NCBI GenBank assembly: GCA_914767715.1
Contig: OU612070.1
Span: 1,627,501-1,691,500, forward strand
Direction of reading: 5' to 3'
Length of the DNA: 64,000 nt
Source of the DNA: Membranipora membranacea
Lineage: Eukaryota > Bryozoa > Gymnolaemata > Cheilostomatida > Membraniporidae
Within the stretch, counting starts at the first letter, position 1, and each line of letters begins with the position of its first letter. The notes under the pieces are model-generated. The model did not search any database. It saw only the letters and a program-made list of their open reading frames with translations, and was not told the DNA's origin. Both the position numbers and the translations under genes were made by a program. Shown one piece after another: positions 44,701 to 55,527 of the stretch.

Positions 44701-47281
44701 TAGGTGTTGGTTATGACATGATGGTGGTGAGGTGCTTTGAGTAAGGTAACAGGGAGTTTAAATGTAAATTGAGCCGCCAGAGGAGAGAGGAGTAGAAAGA
44801 GTGTCTTGGCACAATCACCACGCAGTCGCTACACTGGCAGTTCACTCTAACAAAGCTCGACAGAAAGGTTGGTTCGACTCGACATCTTGAACTAATATAT
44901 TATAATAACAGATACCCTTTTTTGAACAATGAATAAGAAATGTAAATCTATACAAGCTCAGTGTAGTTTATTTAACTTGAGTTTGTTAGGATATCAAGGG
45001 CGTCTGCCCCAACAGTGCACATCAGTTAGAACCCTATAACTTATCGGGATGAGTATAATTCTTACTTTTCTAATATGAGCCTGCAACCCTTCAACACCAT
45101 ACGCCCTCATAACAAACCGTAGCTTGAGTGCTCTGAATCGTCGGCTAAGCGGAATCTGCCAGTGCTGGAAGATAGAAACACAGACTATTATGTGATATAG
45201 TAATATTATATAGACTATTATATAGAAATGGCATAGGCTGGTATTGGCAGGTTCAAAAACAACACAGCACTTTGTTTATGGAAGGTTTTAGAGAAATTTA
45301 ATGATGTTGTTTTGTTTTTGCTAGAACCCTATGGATACAAAGTACAATTAGGATATGGTGTTTAAAAAATTAAATTGAGGGCATATCATAGGTGTTGGTA
45401 GGAGACTGGGGCACACTGACGGGGCACACTGACGGGGCACACTGACGGGGCACACTGACGGGGCACACTGACGGGGCACGCTGATGGGGCACACTGACGG
45501 GGCACACTGACGGGGCACACTGACGGGGCACACCGACGGGGTACACTGACGGGGTACACTGACGGGGCACTTTTTTTCTCTTGGCTGCTTTATACTCAAA
45601 GCTATGGAGGAATCAGAGATCAGTGAAAATTGGTTAACTTGACCTATTTAGGGTGACCGAGGTTCCACCCTCCCCTCACACCAAATATTTTCCCATCAGC
45701 CTAGACCCTATATTGTGGAAGAACTAGCTGAATTTTCGAGCTTTAAGGAGAAATATTTATAATTTGATATAAAATAATATAGTATGATAATGAAAATTAG
45801 TCATGGAAACAGTAAAAAACAAAAGGAGTGAAATCAGAAACATCCAGTTATCAGAGGAAAATAACCAACGAAATAGCAGTAATTTGATCCATCAGTGGAC
45901 TTGATGTAATGATGTAGAGTTGAAATTGTAGAACATACCATATAATCTACTGCCGCTCCGCTGTTCTCATGTTGCAAATCGAGAGGTTCGACGTTGAAGG
46001 TACAATGCAACGCAGCACTGTTGGTCACCCTGATGAAAATATAATTTAACTAAATGAGATGGCAAAAGATTTATCTATGATCATTTCATGCAACATTACA
46101 GATTAGTCTACACAAAGTTGTTCAGTTTGTGCAAAACATAAAATGACCATCTGTTTGAGTACTTGGATGTTTTGCATACAGGAGTCGACATCAGAAACCT
46201 GACTCTGAGGGTGCTTGTGTAGGTATTCTGCTGTATAGAGTCGATGAGTGTCTAAATTTAAGAGCATCAGTAAATTTACAGCTGTGTTATGCTGTTGTAG
46301 ATTTTGTTTGGTAAGGACTGATTTTACTAAGATTCAGTCTGCTGGTAATCCTAATAAGAGATTTGTTTGCTTCGAAGTTTTAAAGCTGTAAAACTTTGTG
46401 ATATTGGAGAAGTTTACAATTTTGAGATTTTTTCTTGAGCAGTATGACATAGAGTCTTACCACATTGCTGTACAATCAAAGTTTACTAGAAGCCATTTAG
46501 ACGGGTTGAAAGCAAAGCTCTGTGCATACTCAACACCGTCCATGAATGATCTGTACTCCAGACACACAAACGCAGACCCAGCGTATGCAGCATCTATATG
46601 GAGCCAAATAGTCTCTCGCATACCTGTCATATGAATGTTATGAATGAATGTACATTTTAGATGAATGTACCACGGTTGGTATTAAGTTCGGTTTATCTTC
46701 ATATTTATCAGCATCGTGTTAGCAAGAATTTGGATCATAAAGCCTCCTGACTATCCTGTTATAAAAATTGATGAATGGAATTGGGGGTTGTCACATACTA
46801 CCTAAGAATAAGACAACTCCGAAAGTGTTGCTTGGTGAATCTCATTTCAGATATGATATGCTCTCTATAATGCTACTTACATATAGGTCCAATCTCACTA
46901 ACATCATCAAAAGAGCAGCAGCCTGTAGTTCCCAAAGTTGCACAGACCTAAAAGTATATTTTATTTTCATCACTCATTATTAATGAGTCAGTCACAACGA
47001 TGCCTGAGTCAGGCTTTCTTCTGTAAAAAAATATTTAGATCTTATCTTGGAAGATTTATTGAAGAGACTCCCCAAACTAGGTGCAAAGATATTCATTAAG
47101 CTGTAAGTTTTCCCGGCCTACTATATATCATACTCACAAAGAACGGAATCAATCCTTGCTGCCTATCAAGCTCAATGGCCTTCTCCAAAGCATCACCTCT
47201 CAGTCTACGTTCATCATCCGTAGGTAAAAGTCTCAAGTTCACCAGACTTATAAGACTAGCTTTCTCTACTGAAGAAAGAGC
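41751..47281 (-). CDS. Histidine-decarboxylase-type enzyme, C-terminal ten exons (5' end not found)
   Basis: Exons: 47281-47138, 46947-46881, 46623-46461, 46029-45939, 45164-45066, 43995-43796, 43486-43356, 42751-42564, 42444-42357 and 42121-41751. Phases agree throughout and give 513 residues to TGA. It is a group II PLP-dependent decarboxylase. [29 protein letters not shown], the PLP-lysine motif [25 protein letters not shown] and [10 protein letters not shown] follow histidine decarboxylase more closely than DOPA decarboxylase. Ser in PLSRRF is the residue (Ser354 in human HDC, Gly in DOPA decarboxylase) reported to set histidine preference. HDC makes histamine in the cytosol. After the catalytic domain comes a long Ser/Asp-rich tail ([12 protein letters not shown]), as in animal HDCs with C-terminal extensions. 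About 190 N-terminal residues should lie upstream of 47281 but were not located. An aromatic amino acid or tyrosine decarboxylase remains possible. Confidence 0.85.
42813..42916. mobile_element. Short palindromic MITE with 9-bp duplication
   Basis: TAGCCTGGGCAAGC at the left and GCCTGCCCAGGCTA at the right, 104 bp, C-rich centre, flanked by ACCCTTATG at 42804-42812 and 42917-42925. It sits about 60 bases upstream of an HDC-type exon acceptor (42752). Nine-bp duplications suggest MULE-like or a related superfamily. Confidence 0.75.
44405..44625. repeat. Dispersed repeat, copy 1
   Basis: Shares CATGTTAAATGGAGTAG, AACATCCCA, GATATGTCTTAG-like, ATGTGGTTTTGG and GGTTTTACTGGTG text, in order, with 51840-52275. 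Class unknown; no terminal repeats were identified. It lies in an HDC-type intron. Confidence 0.6.
45408..45570. repeat. 13-bp minisatellite
   Basis: About 12 tandem units of GGGGCACACTGAC with a few substitutions. The Pro/Cys/Val-rich open frames over it are artefacts of the repeat. It lies in an HDC-type intron. Confidence 0.95.
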
Positions 47282-48754
47282 CTAAAGAAATGATATAGTG
47301 CATCAGTACTTGCGGTAGTTACATACAAACGATCCTTCAAAGCTGTTATGCTTTACCGAGAGTATATGAATAACTTACTGATATTATTACTTCTTTGATT
47401 ACAAAAATGACTGCATACAGTGCAATATACAACCTGCATTGCGATCAGTTGGCTCAAATGAGGAACAAATATATATGTATGTATGATATGTATGTACAAC
47501 GTTCTATCAGGTGCAAATCCTGGTCACTATGAATAATATTGTTACGATGTGTTCGAATTCGAATTGTGATGAGAAATTAAACTCTCAGGCTAACTGTAAG
47601 GTGAGACACCTCCCTGCCTAAAACGCTCTCTCACTCTTGCTGGCTTAAACTTAAGATTCTAGCAAGTCAACCTTGAGGGAAACCATATGAATGGGTAAAA
47701 GTTACCTGGAGCTGGGATAGAGACAAAATTGAGACCATTGAGACATCATTGAGGGTTGAATAACTTGTTGTTGTGAACTTGTGACTTGAGTTAGTTGAAT
47801 ATTTCAATATGCACCAAATTCTTCGGCTGCTCGGACATTGCCCGGAGCCCTGACAGTGCCCCCGCGGTCCCCACAGTGGGTGTGCGATACACTACCAGAT
47901 ATGGACACTTGCCATCTTGTCATATATGATATGTATGGTATGGGAAAGAGTGAGCACAAGGACTTTCAATTTCAATACAGCTGCAAGTTGTATAGATGTG
48001 CGTCACACTAGAGGGGTAAAGCTTGGCTAGAGTTGAGTTGAGCTAGTTTATGGTTGACTATATGTTGGCTAGCATTTACTGTCACTCTTCCAAGCATTTG
48101 CAAAAATATGTGTTCGACTCCTGTTGTGAAAAACTTACTCTTTGACGGTATATGTACTAGTGCTGTCACGATTCGATTTATATGGTGAATACCTAATCGT
48201 TCAGACCTCATAATCGGTGACAGCAAAGCCATCAATTCATGTGCCACGGTTGGCCCTGTTACTACGGTCCGATATACGGTTTTTACAGTTCCTCTTTTCA
48301 TTCACACAATACCTTATCACACCTCTATTCACTCGCTAACTAATCTCAAAGTTTATAAACACTCATAGTCATTGCTAATCTTGCTAAAACTTGTTTGTGT
48401 TTCCGGGATGATATTGTCAGTTTGTATCTATGGGAAGCGTATTAGAATAGAATCTTTGCCAATTCTGATGGCGCTGCATCATTGGCTTCAGCATCAGGAA
48501 GAGACAAGACCTTAATAATGTAACTCTGCAGTTAGAGTTGAAAAATATATTAGTTATCCATCATGCCCTTTAAATAATCAGACATGTGGAATTCTTTTGA
48601 CATATTGGAAAGATTGGATGCTAAAACTGATATGCATGGTGCTTTTCTTCTTGGCCGCATCATTAAAACCATATATTGATACCTAAAATTGAAAATACCA
48701 AAGAGGAGAAATCGAAAATCGAAATCGGGACAAGGGTTGAAAAAAAAAGTGGGT
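47282..48754. other. Upstream of the last recognised HDC-type exon; no exon found
   Basis: The N-terminal exons of the decarboxylase would be expected on the minus strand from here on. No acceptor/donor-bounded stretch resembling them was seen. Confidence 0.4.
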
Positions 48755-48979
48755 TAAAATCGCAAGTGTTGTCTCCGTCCGAGGACTGAGAAATATCAGT
48801 GCCTTAAGGGTGCGGCTGCCGTTTTCGGCGCCAAGTTGCTCTCAGTTTGCAGGCAGGTCGGAGCACACCTGGGGCGTAATATGCGCCCAGTAGGCAGTAG
48901 AACACAGCAGGTTTCGAACCCAGGACCTCCAACGCGTTAGAGGGCAGGCGCTCTAACCAACTGAACTACCTCCTCCTCC
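48755..48979 (-). mobile_element. tRNA-headed SINE, copy A of a shared-core family
   Basis: Minus strand: box A TAGTTCAGTTGG (48968-48957) and box B GGTTCGAAACC (48920-48910), followed by a body containing GTGTGCTCCGACCTGCCTGC and AACTGAGAGCAACTTGG. The same core follows a different tRNA-like head at 52884. Confidence 0.8.
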
Positions 48980-49429
48980 AGCTACCTCCTACTTGGTTGA
49001 AATCGAAGGTGTAAAATCGAAAAATCGAAATCGGGAAAATCAATGCCAATATCAGAATCGAGGCAGCCCCAGCCAAATACAAAATCGATGCAGCACTAAT
49101 ATTTACTATGATTGAGACCTCAGTGAAGGTCAATATTACGGTTGTTATTATCGTGGCGGCATCACATATCTTTTCTACTAAATAAGCAGATGCCTTATTC
49201 AAAACTTAAGATCAATTTTTGTAGATCTTAAGAAATAAATGCTTCGTATTTTGGCTCATAGAAAGCTAAATGTGGGTCCATGGGTAAAGTAATGAAATCG
49301 CGTAACTGTTAGCTAGCCCTATATATCATGTATGTATGTATGTAAGCATTTTAATCTACCGATCAGTATACAAAAAATTGTATTAGTGAGACCATGTATT
49401 ACAACAACGGCAAAAGAAAAATAGTGTGG

Positions 49430-49716
49430 TCAGCTGAAGAAATTATAAAAAGTAGTTACATGTACTTGTAAAAAACAATTTTTAGTTTTGAGAGCGGTTC
49501 GCTGCTGCTTTATGTGCGTATCAGCGAGCCGAGAGCTGTGGCGGTTGGTAGATTGTTTATCTGGTATATACTTAACCAGTCGACGAGCAGGGTTGTTGGC
49601 CACTTTCTGTACATATGTGCTGCATATACAGTGAAGGTAGTCCACTAGTCTTGGTTGACCACTGAGTCTTAGACGCTCGGTGTATGACTGGATGTATTCA
49701 CTTCTCCAGGGTAATC
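49430..49716 (-). pseudogene. Unidentified coding-like fragment broken by a MITE
   Basis: An open frame (SEYIQSYTERLRLSGQPRLV... to TALKTKN) with balanced codon use. Its upstream end is exactly the MITE at 49717, whose sequence supplies the frame's first residues. No family was recognised. It could be a retroelement remnant or an exon; beyond the MITE the frame closes quickly. Confidence 0.3.
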
Positions 49717-49838
49717 TAGAACAAGTTTGGTCCATTTACCAGCATTAGAAGCTGCTCCCCCTCAACTGGTTATGTTGCGGCCTGACCAGTGGAAGGAGAG
49801 CAACTTGTATGCAGGTAAATTTGATCAAACTTGTTCTA
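49717..49838. mobile_element. Palindromic hAT-type MITE, copy C
   Basis: 122 bp with TAGAACAAGTTTGGTCCATT at the left, complementary right end CAAACTTGTTCTA, and an exact 8-bp duplication GGGTAATC at 49709-49716 and 49839-49846. Confidence 0.92.
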
Positions 49839-49846
49839 GGGTAATC

Positions 49847-51839
49847 ATGTCTTTATTGCAGGTAAATGTAATGTAATCATTGATCCACTTTGTGGACTAG
49901 CCATAAATCCCTTGTGTGTTGTACCTACAATGTCAGCAGAAGAGGTCAACAGACAACAACCAGAATCACCATAAATCACAACGCCAAACTAAAACAATGA
50001 CAAGCCGAATATCTATATCAATATGTTTAAGGCCCCCTACAGCATGAGCTATATTTTGCCATATAATTGTTATTACCTGCGAATACTGGCCTATAGTACA
50101 GGGCTAGATTAAGCATTGAATCATCTGTAAATCAGTATTATTAAATCATCTCAATGAAATTCTTGATGAAAAAGAGTTAGGAAAAGAGTCCAAATGCTGC
50201 ATGAAGCAATACTACTTAGCACTTTACACATGCGATCATTGTGCATATGTTATAGATAGTCTTTGTAGGGGTAACTGCAGTTTTCAGGGACCATATACCT
50301 GTTTTTTCCATACAGCTTAGTTATGGATTATGTATTGACAAACAATAATCATTAGCCCTGTATTAAAAACAAGTTAGTATGAATAGGTCAATGCCACACA
50401 AGAGAAGACCTGCATGGTTTTACTCTTTTTTTCGAGCAAAGAAATTTGATAATAATATTTTTAGATGGCATCACATTATCATTCAGAAGGTTATAACTTT
50501 CAATTTTGAGACTTTACTTGAAGCTTTATCTTTGCGTAGTTTTTGGCGCAAATTGGATAACCGAGGGACCATCAATTTGGGTCAATAGTTTGCGGGGCTC
50601 AAACTTATGTTTTGTTTTGTAACATGGTCAAATGGAAATAAAAGACCGAGTTTGAACGACATAAAGAACAAAATGCCATAATTCACATGAATAATCATCC
50701 TGAAGACACAGCTATTCTTCTCAGTTGAAATCCAAGCACTGATTAGATGTAGAGACTGAAACTAGATATAGTTCTGACAGTTCCCGCTTTGTACCAAGAT
50801 AAGACAACTTGAAGTCAGCCAACAGAAAGATACAGGGGCTGCTTGTTCTCAAACAGTCTCTGATATACATGTATTCAAATCGCATATAGTCCCGACCAAA
50901 AGCCACGCAGCTCCAGTCTGGTACCCACTCACAACTGATCAGCAGCAATCCGAACTGGAGAAATGTCAAAAGCCTTACTCCGAATACTATACCTTGACAT
51001 GAAAGATAACATTGACAAACTAGAAGCTGCACAGATTCCAAACTTGTAAACCACACTTGATGATCAGTGCTCAACTTCTATGTCTAACTTGAGACCAAAC
51101 ATCAATCACCCATGCAGAGAACGGATGACAACCAAACCAACTGGCAGGCCAGAACATGCAGTCAGCAGAGCACAGTCTGACTTTTATTATGCAAAGACCA
51201 GAACTGTAAAACAGAGTACATTTCTTTAAGCCAACCCAAAATATAGTGATTAAGCCAGTATTAGCACATTTTTGTATTTTTCTAATCTGCCAAGGGAAGA
51301 CTATTTGTATTTTAATAATTGTTTTTTTCAGAATACAATATTATGATGTACTTTTAATTATTGCAAGCATTTCGAATGAAAAGATACCAATAAAAAAAAA
51401 TGAAACTTTGTCAGTAACAGAACAATATTCCGATTCATTTTAATACAATTCCAATTCAATGAACTCAAGTTACTTCATTTTGATAGTGTATGTTATTTAA
51501 ATATCAAGCTCGATTTCATCTATACTTAATTCAATATCTTGATACTCCTGATGTGAAAATTAAACTAAACCAGATATTGTAAAATGCCATCTTGGCGAAT
51601 TCTTATTTTGAGTGAATAAAGTAAAATACAAATTGTAAAACAATTATAGAAAAACTTTCATGGTACGCTAAAACTGACCTGAATTTTGCCTGCCAAAGAA
51701 GGTACTCCTAAAGGTATACAACCTTTTACTGCAACGGTCGCTACCAGACCACCCAATCAAACTATCCCAACAAATCAAGGAAGAAATCAAGAAAGGATTA
51801 AATTACAGACATAGTGATTTTGGTAGTGGGAAGGGTTTA
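49847..51839. other. No gene recognised
   Basis: Open frames at 50379-50588 and 50721-51074 show no family resemblance. The rest is AT-rich non-coding sequence. Confidence 0.4.
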
Positions 51840-52275
51840 GACATGTTAAATGGAGTAGTTTTTTTTCGGCAAACATCCCAGGGGTACAAGTTACAATTAG
51901 GATAGGATGTGATCTTACTGGTGCTGCTTTAGCCATATAAAATGAGAGCGCTTCAATAATGTGGTTTTGGCTGCAGTATACAATTATGATATTAATAGGT
52001 GATGGTCGTCTAGAACTCAATTACAAAGAACTATATAAAGTTATATATTAAAGCTCTTCAAGGGTGTGGCCTTACTGGCCTTGGCTGTTGTCTGGAATGG
52101 TCTGATATGTCTTGACATAGCATAACATGAGCTTCATAGAGACTAGGTCAACTGCTCGACCGTTGATGTACTGCCATAGTGTCTAATAAAATGAGAGCGC
52201 CTCACGAGAATGTGGTTCTGGGTGCAGTATGCAAGCATGATATTTCTAGGTTTTACTGGTGCTGGGTGATATTTA
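51840..52275. repeat. Dispersed repeat, copies 2 and 3 in tandem
   Basis: Two successive blocks (about 51840-52020 and 52070-52275) share AAAATGAGAGCGC, AATGTGGTT.TGG and CAGTATAC/CAGTATGC text with each other and with 44405-44625. Confidence 0.6.
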
Positions 52276-52883
52276 TAAGGGTCAGGTACCCTTTTTTATT
52301 TTTCTCTGTTATTTTATCATTTTACCAGTAAGTTTTTACTCATACTGCTCTCTTACCTTGACCACATGACTGAATTTTATATTGTTCTCAATATTGTATC
52401 AATTTTGAGTGTTACATCTTACCCACTGGCTGGATTTTCTGAGATGACAGTCTTTTTACCCATCAGTCTAAATTACATCAGACCAAAATCCATAATGGGA
52501 GCAGAGTGCAGATTTTGAATGAGGTGCAACAACAACATCATATACCAGTTAATATCTCTGCTCGAAAGCCAACTCATTAAACCCTTTGGTCTTCGAACCA
52601 AAAATGTCAAAAATCTACAGATGAGGACCTTGGAAGCCTGATGATAGTTACCTGATGAATTCCCACATGGTATGTTGCAGGTGTAGTAGCTCAAAGTACA
52701 AGTGAAGTAACAAGGCTTAGGAAATCCCAGGTTAGAGCAGTATATAACCTCATATTTTTACAGAAAGTTAAAACACTAAATTACCTACAAAAGCTACCCT
52801 TCCTAATGTATACATTTACAACATTAGGTGACAAATTGATTGATTATAAGAATCACTATCTTTTTTTGCGTTCTCAAGGAATA

Positions 52884-53125
52884 GGAGGTGGCTCAGTTGG
52901 TTAGAGCGCCGTCCTTTAGCATGAACAGATTGAAGGTCGTGGGTTTGAGTCTCACTGCATTCCATCGACTACTTGGGTTTGGTTGGCCCCCAGGTTTGCT
53001 CCAATCTGCCTGCAAACCGAGAGCAATTTGGTGCAGATACTGCGGACCCGCCATCAAGGCACATCAATTTCGCCGCCCATGTCTCGGGAGGCTTTGTGGT
53101 GAGCGATAAGACATCCGAACTTATC
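52884..53125 (+). mobile_element. tRNA-headed SINE, copy B of a shared-core family
   Basis: Box A TGGCTCAGTTGG (52889-52900) and box B-like GGGTTTGAGTC (52941-52951), then GGTTTGCTCCAATCTGCCTG and AACCGAGAGCAATTTGG, the same core as at 48755. The 3' part reads ACATCCGAACTTATCGCTGA and runs into a 10-bp repeat tail. Confidence 0.8.
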
Positions 53126-53260
53126 GCTGATAATAGGGATGATAGGGAATAAGTGATGATAAGTGATGATTAGTGATGATAAGTGATGATAAATGATGAT
53201 ATGTGATGATAAGTGATGATAAGTGATGATAAGTGATAGGGAATAAGTGATACCGAACTT
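53126..53260. repeat. 10-bp tandem repeat, tail of the SINE
   Basis: About ten units of TGATGATAAG with variants (TGATGATTAG, TGATGATATG), bracketed by GATAGGGAATAAG on both sides. Its position directly after the SINE body suggests an expanded SINE tail. Confidence 0.85.
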
Positions 53261-53919
53261 AAAGTGCAACCAAGGTTTCAAACAACTTCTCATTGATGGC
53301 CATTGATTAATAGCAGATTGCACCTTCTGCATGGAGAAAAAGACAAAATATAATTCGGATGATTATTCAGCCAGAATTCTTGTGAAACATTTCTTCCATC
53401 AGGCACTCAAACTCAGCTAAAAGAGAATACCACATAGCAGTTTCCTGTTCCTGTTATTATTTAGCCTGTGCTCTATAATTATTACAGCAAAGTATTGGAA
53501 CCTCCCCTAAACTGAAGTGTTACCCAGCTTAGAGTCAGCAACTACTTTGAGTTTTGCATCGCGTAATGCACAAAGCTGATGCTGCCCAGCACATTCATTA
53601 ATGCATTGCTGCGAAACCTTGGTTGCCCTTTAAGTGATGATAGGGATCTTTATACAAACTTTGGGTCTTTTCACTACACATGTAATAGAAGCAGAAGCAG
53701 TATATGCATGGAACAATCAAGCCATAACCAAAGTATCTGAATATAAGACTAAAGATGGCTTCGCGGTTTGGCTACTGTACAAACAGCCTCACTAAACACC
53801 AATAATATTCTGTAACATTTACCATCCTCCTGGAAAGTCAAAAGATGTGAAAGATAATATTACCAATCAAATTGTATCAAGTATTTTGAAACATCTACAA
53901 ACACACCGGTCATCTAGTC

Positions 53920-55490
53920 TGCTTTAGTGTGGAGATTTCAACGGCCTTGACACATCGCCGATCACCACCCTTCTCCCGCTCAAACAAATAGTCAATTACT
54001 CAAGACGAAATGATGCAATGCTGGATCTTGTTTTTACAGACATTGATGAGTATGCTGATACTAAATACAAAAAGCTACCACCCATCCTAAACAACCAAGC
54101 AAAAATGACTAAACATATGACTAATTGACAAACAGGAAATAACACCTGCGACAAAGATTTACATCACCCAGGAGTTATCTACTCTTGATTAGTCTAAGGT
54201 GTTTGAATGTAATTCTGCAAATGAGAAAATTAAGACCAGACAATAAACTGTGTGTTTGATTAATATTTTCCAATAAGGAAGTGAAATAAGCCCCTACTGA
54301 CCTTAATGTTAGTTAAACAGGAATATAGTACCTTATCTGGATTCTCACTGTCTGTGACTGAGCACATTATTTTCAGATCTTGATGGTGCATGGGCACTTG
54401 TAGCCTGTCTTGACAGGCAAGGCCCCTGGGACTTACATGCCTCTACTTTGCCAATGGGGTGTTTGATACTGGACATTGACAAAGTAAAGGCATGTATGTA
54501 AGAGTCCCAGTGGCCCATGGATTGATTGTAATTGTTTAAAGTGTATTTCACCTCAGTTTGATATTTTAGTACTAGTACAAACATGAAATTATTTGGGGTC
54601 AAATATACCTTTTCAGCCCTTCCTAGTGGCTGGAAACGCTCTCAGAGCTTCAGAGGCTGAGAGCTGAGGCTGAGAGCTTCAGAGCTTCAGAGCTCTCAGA
54701 TGAAAAAACTAAGACTTACCAAATTCCGTGTCCACACCAACAGAAATCCAGCATGGCAAGCTCTCTCTGTACTCCTATCACAACAGATGAGAAAACAACT
54801 AGAAAGGAAAACAGAGGCTTAGGTCAAAAACACAGTTCATGGAAGTGAAACATGGTGGAACAACATGCAGGAACGGCAATCACCGCAGAACTCCCTTCTT
54901 ATTTGTATGAATGGTAATTGTCTGACAATTTCCGACTCTGTTGAAAATCTCAACAACTACTATTAGAGCAAAGCAAGTAGCGGCGACACTGTCGACATCA
55001 ACTTTCCTGACATCCCAGCTGTCACAGGAAACACAATCATAAGGGTTACTGAGCTCAAAATATACTCTCATTCATGCAATATAACACTCAAAACACTCAA
55101 ATATCAACATCTTGAATAATAATTCACATTTACTCGCAGAGCCATTAGCCCATATAGTGAACTTGATTCTCTCGGTTGGAGTTTTTCCAAACTTGTATAA
55201 GAAAGCAGAGATAACAACTCTGAAGAAAGAAAAATCTGCTGCGGTATTTAAAGATCTAAGACGGTCTCGCTTCTCTTCCACCTTTGGAAAAAAGCCGCAA
55301 GATTTATTGCCAATCACATCAGAAATGACCCAACTAACCTCGGTCATCAGTGCGCTTACACCGAATCACTCGGCACCACAGATGCTTTGGTGAAGTTCTC
55401 CTCAGATATAGCCACCAATCTTGACAATATTAACAAAATAGCTGTCCACGCATTACTGCTTGATTTTAGCAAAGCCTGAAAGCATGAAAC
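53920..55490 (+). pseudogene. Degenerate CR1-like LINE fragment
   Basis: Pieces in several frames: endonuclease GDFNGLDTSP and DAMLDLVFTDIDEY (about 53935-54055), connecting region RNPAWQALSVLLSQQM (about 54740-54795), and reverse transcriptase TTDALVKFSSDIATNLD with AVHALLLDFSKA (about 55380-55480). Many stops and shifts; not functional. It abuts the 3' end of the pentraxin-like gene. Confidence 0.75.
54408..54518. repeat. Foldback repeat inside the LINE remnant
   Basis: GGCCCCTGGGACTTACATGC and an inverted partner ending TAAGAGTCCCAGTGGCC, with CTACTTTG / CAAAGTA arms further in. Probably a small MITE; no clear target duplication. Confidence 0.6.
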
Positions 55491-55527
55491 CAGATCATGC
55501 ACTCAGTAAATTACTTTCGCTGTACAT

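Noticed and set aside
45348-45599. Cys/Pro/Val-rich repeat protein
   Set aside because: A product of reading the 13-bp minisatellite; the unit is open in more than one frame.
49430-49735. 101-residue frame as an intact gene
   Set aside because: Its start and first residues come from the palindromic MITE; kept only as an unidentified fragment.
52884-52960. Functional tRNA gene
   Set aside because: Good A box but weak B box, no pairing acceptor stem, and SINE body directly downstream.
53054-53332. His/Ile-rich minus-strand frame
   Set aside because: Generated by the 10-bp repeat at the SINE tail.
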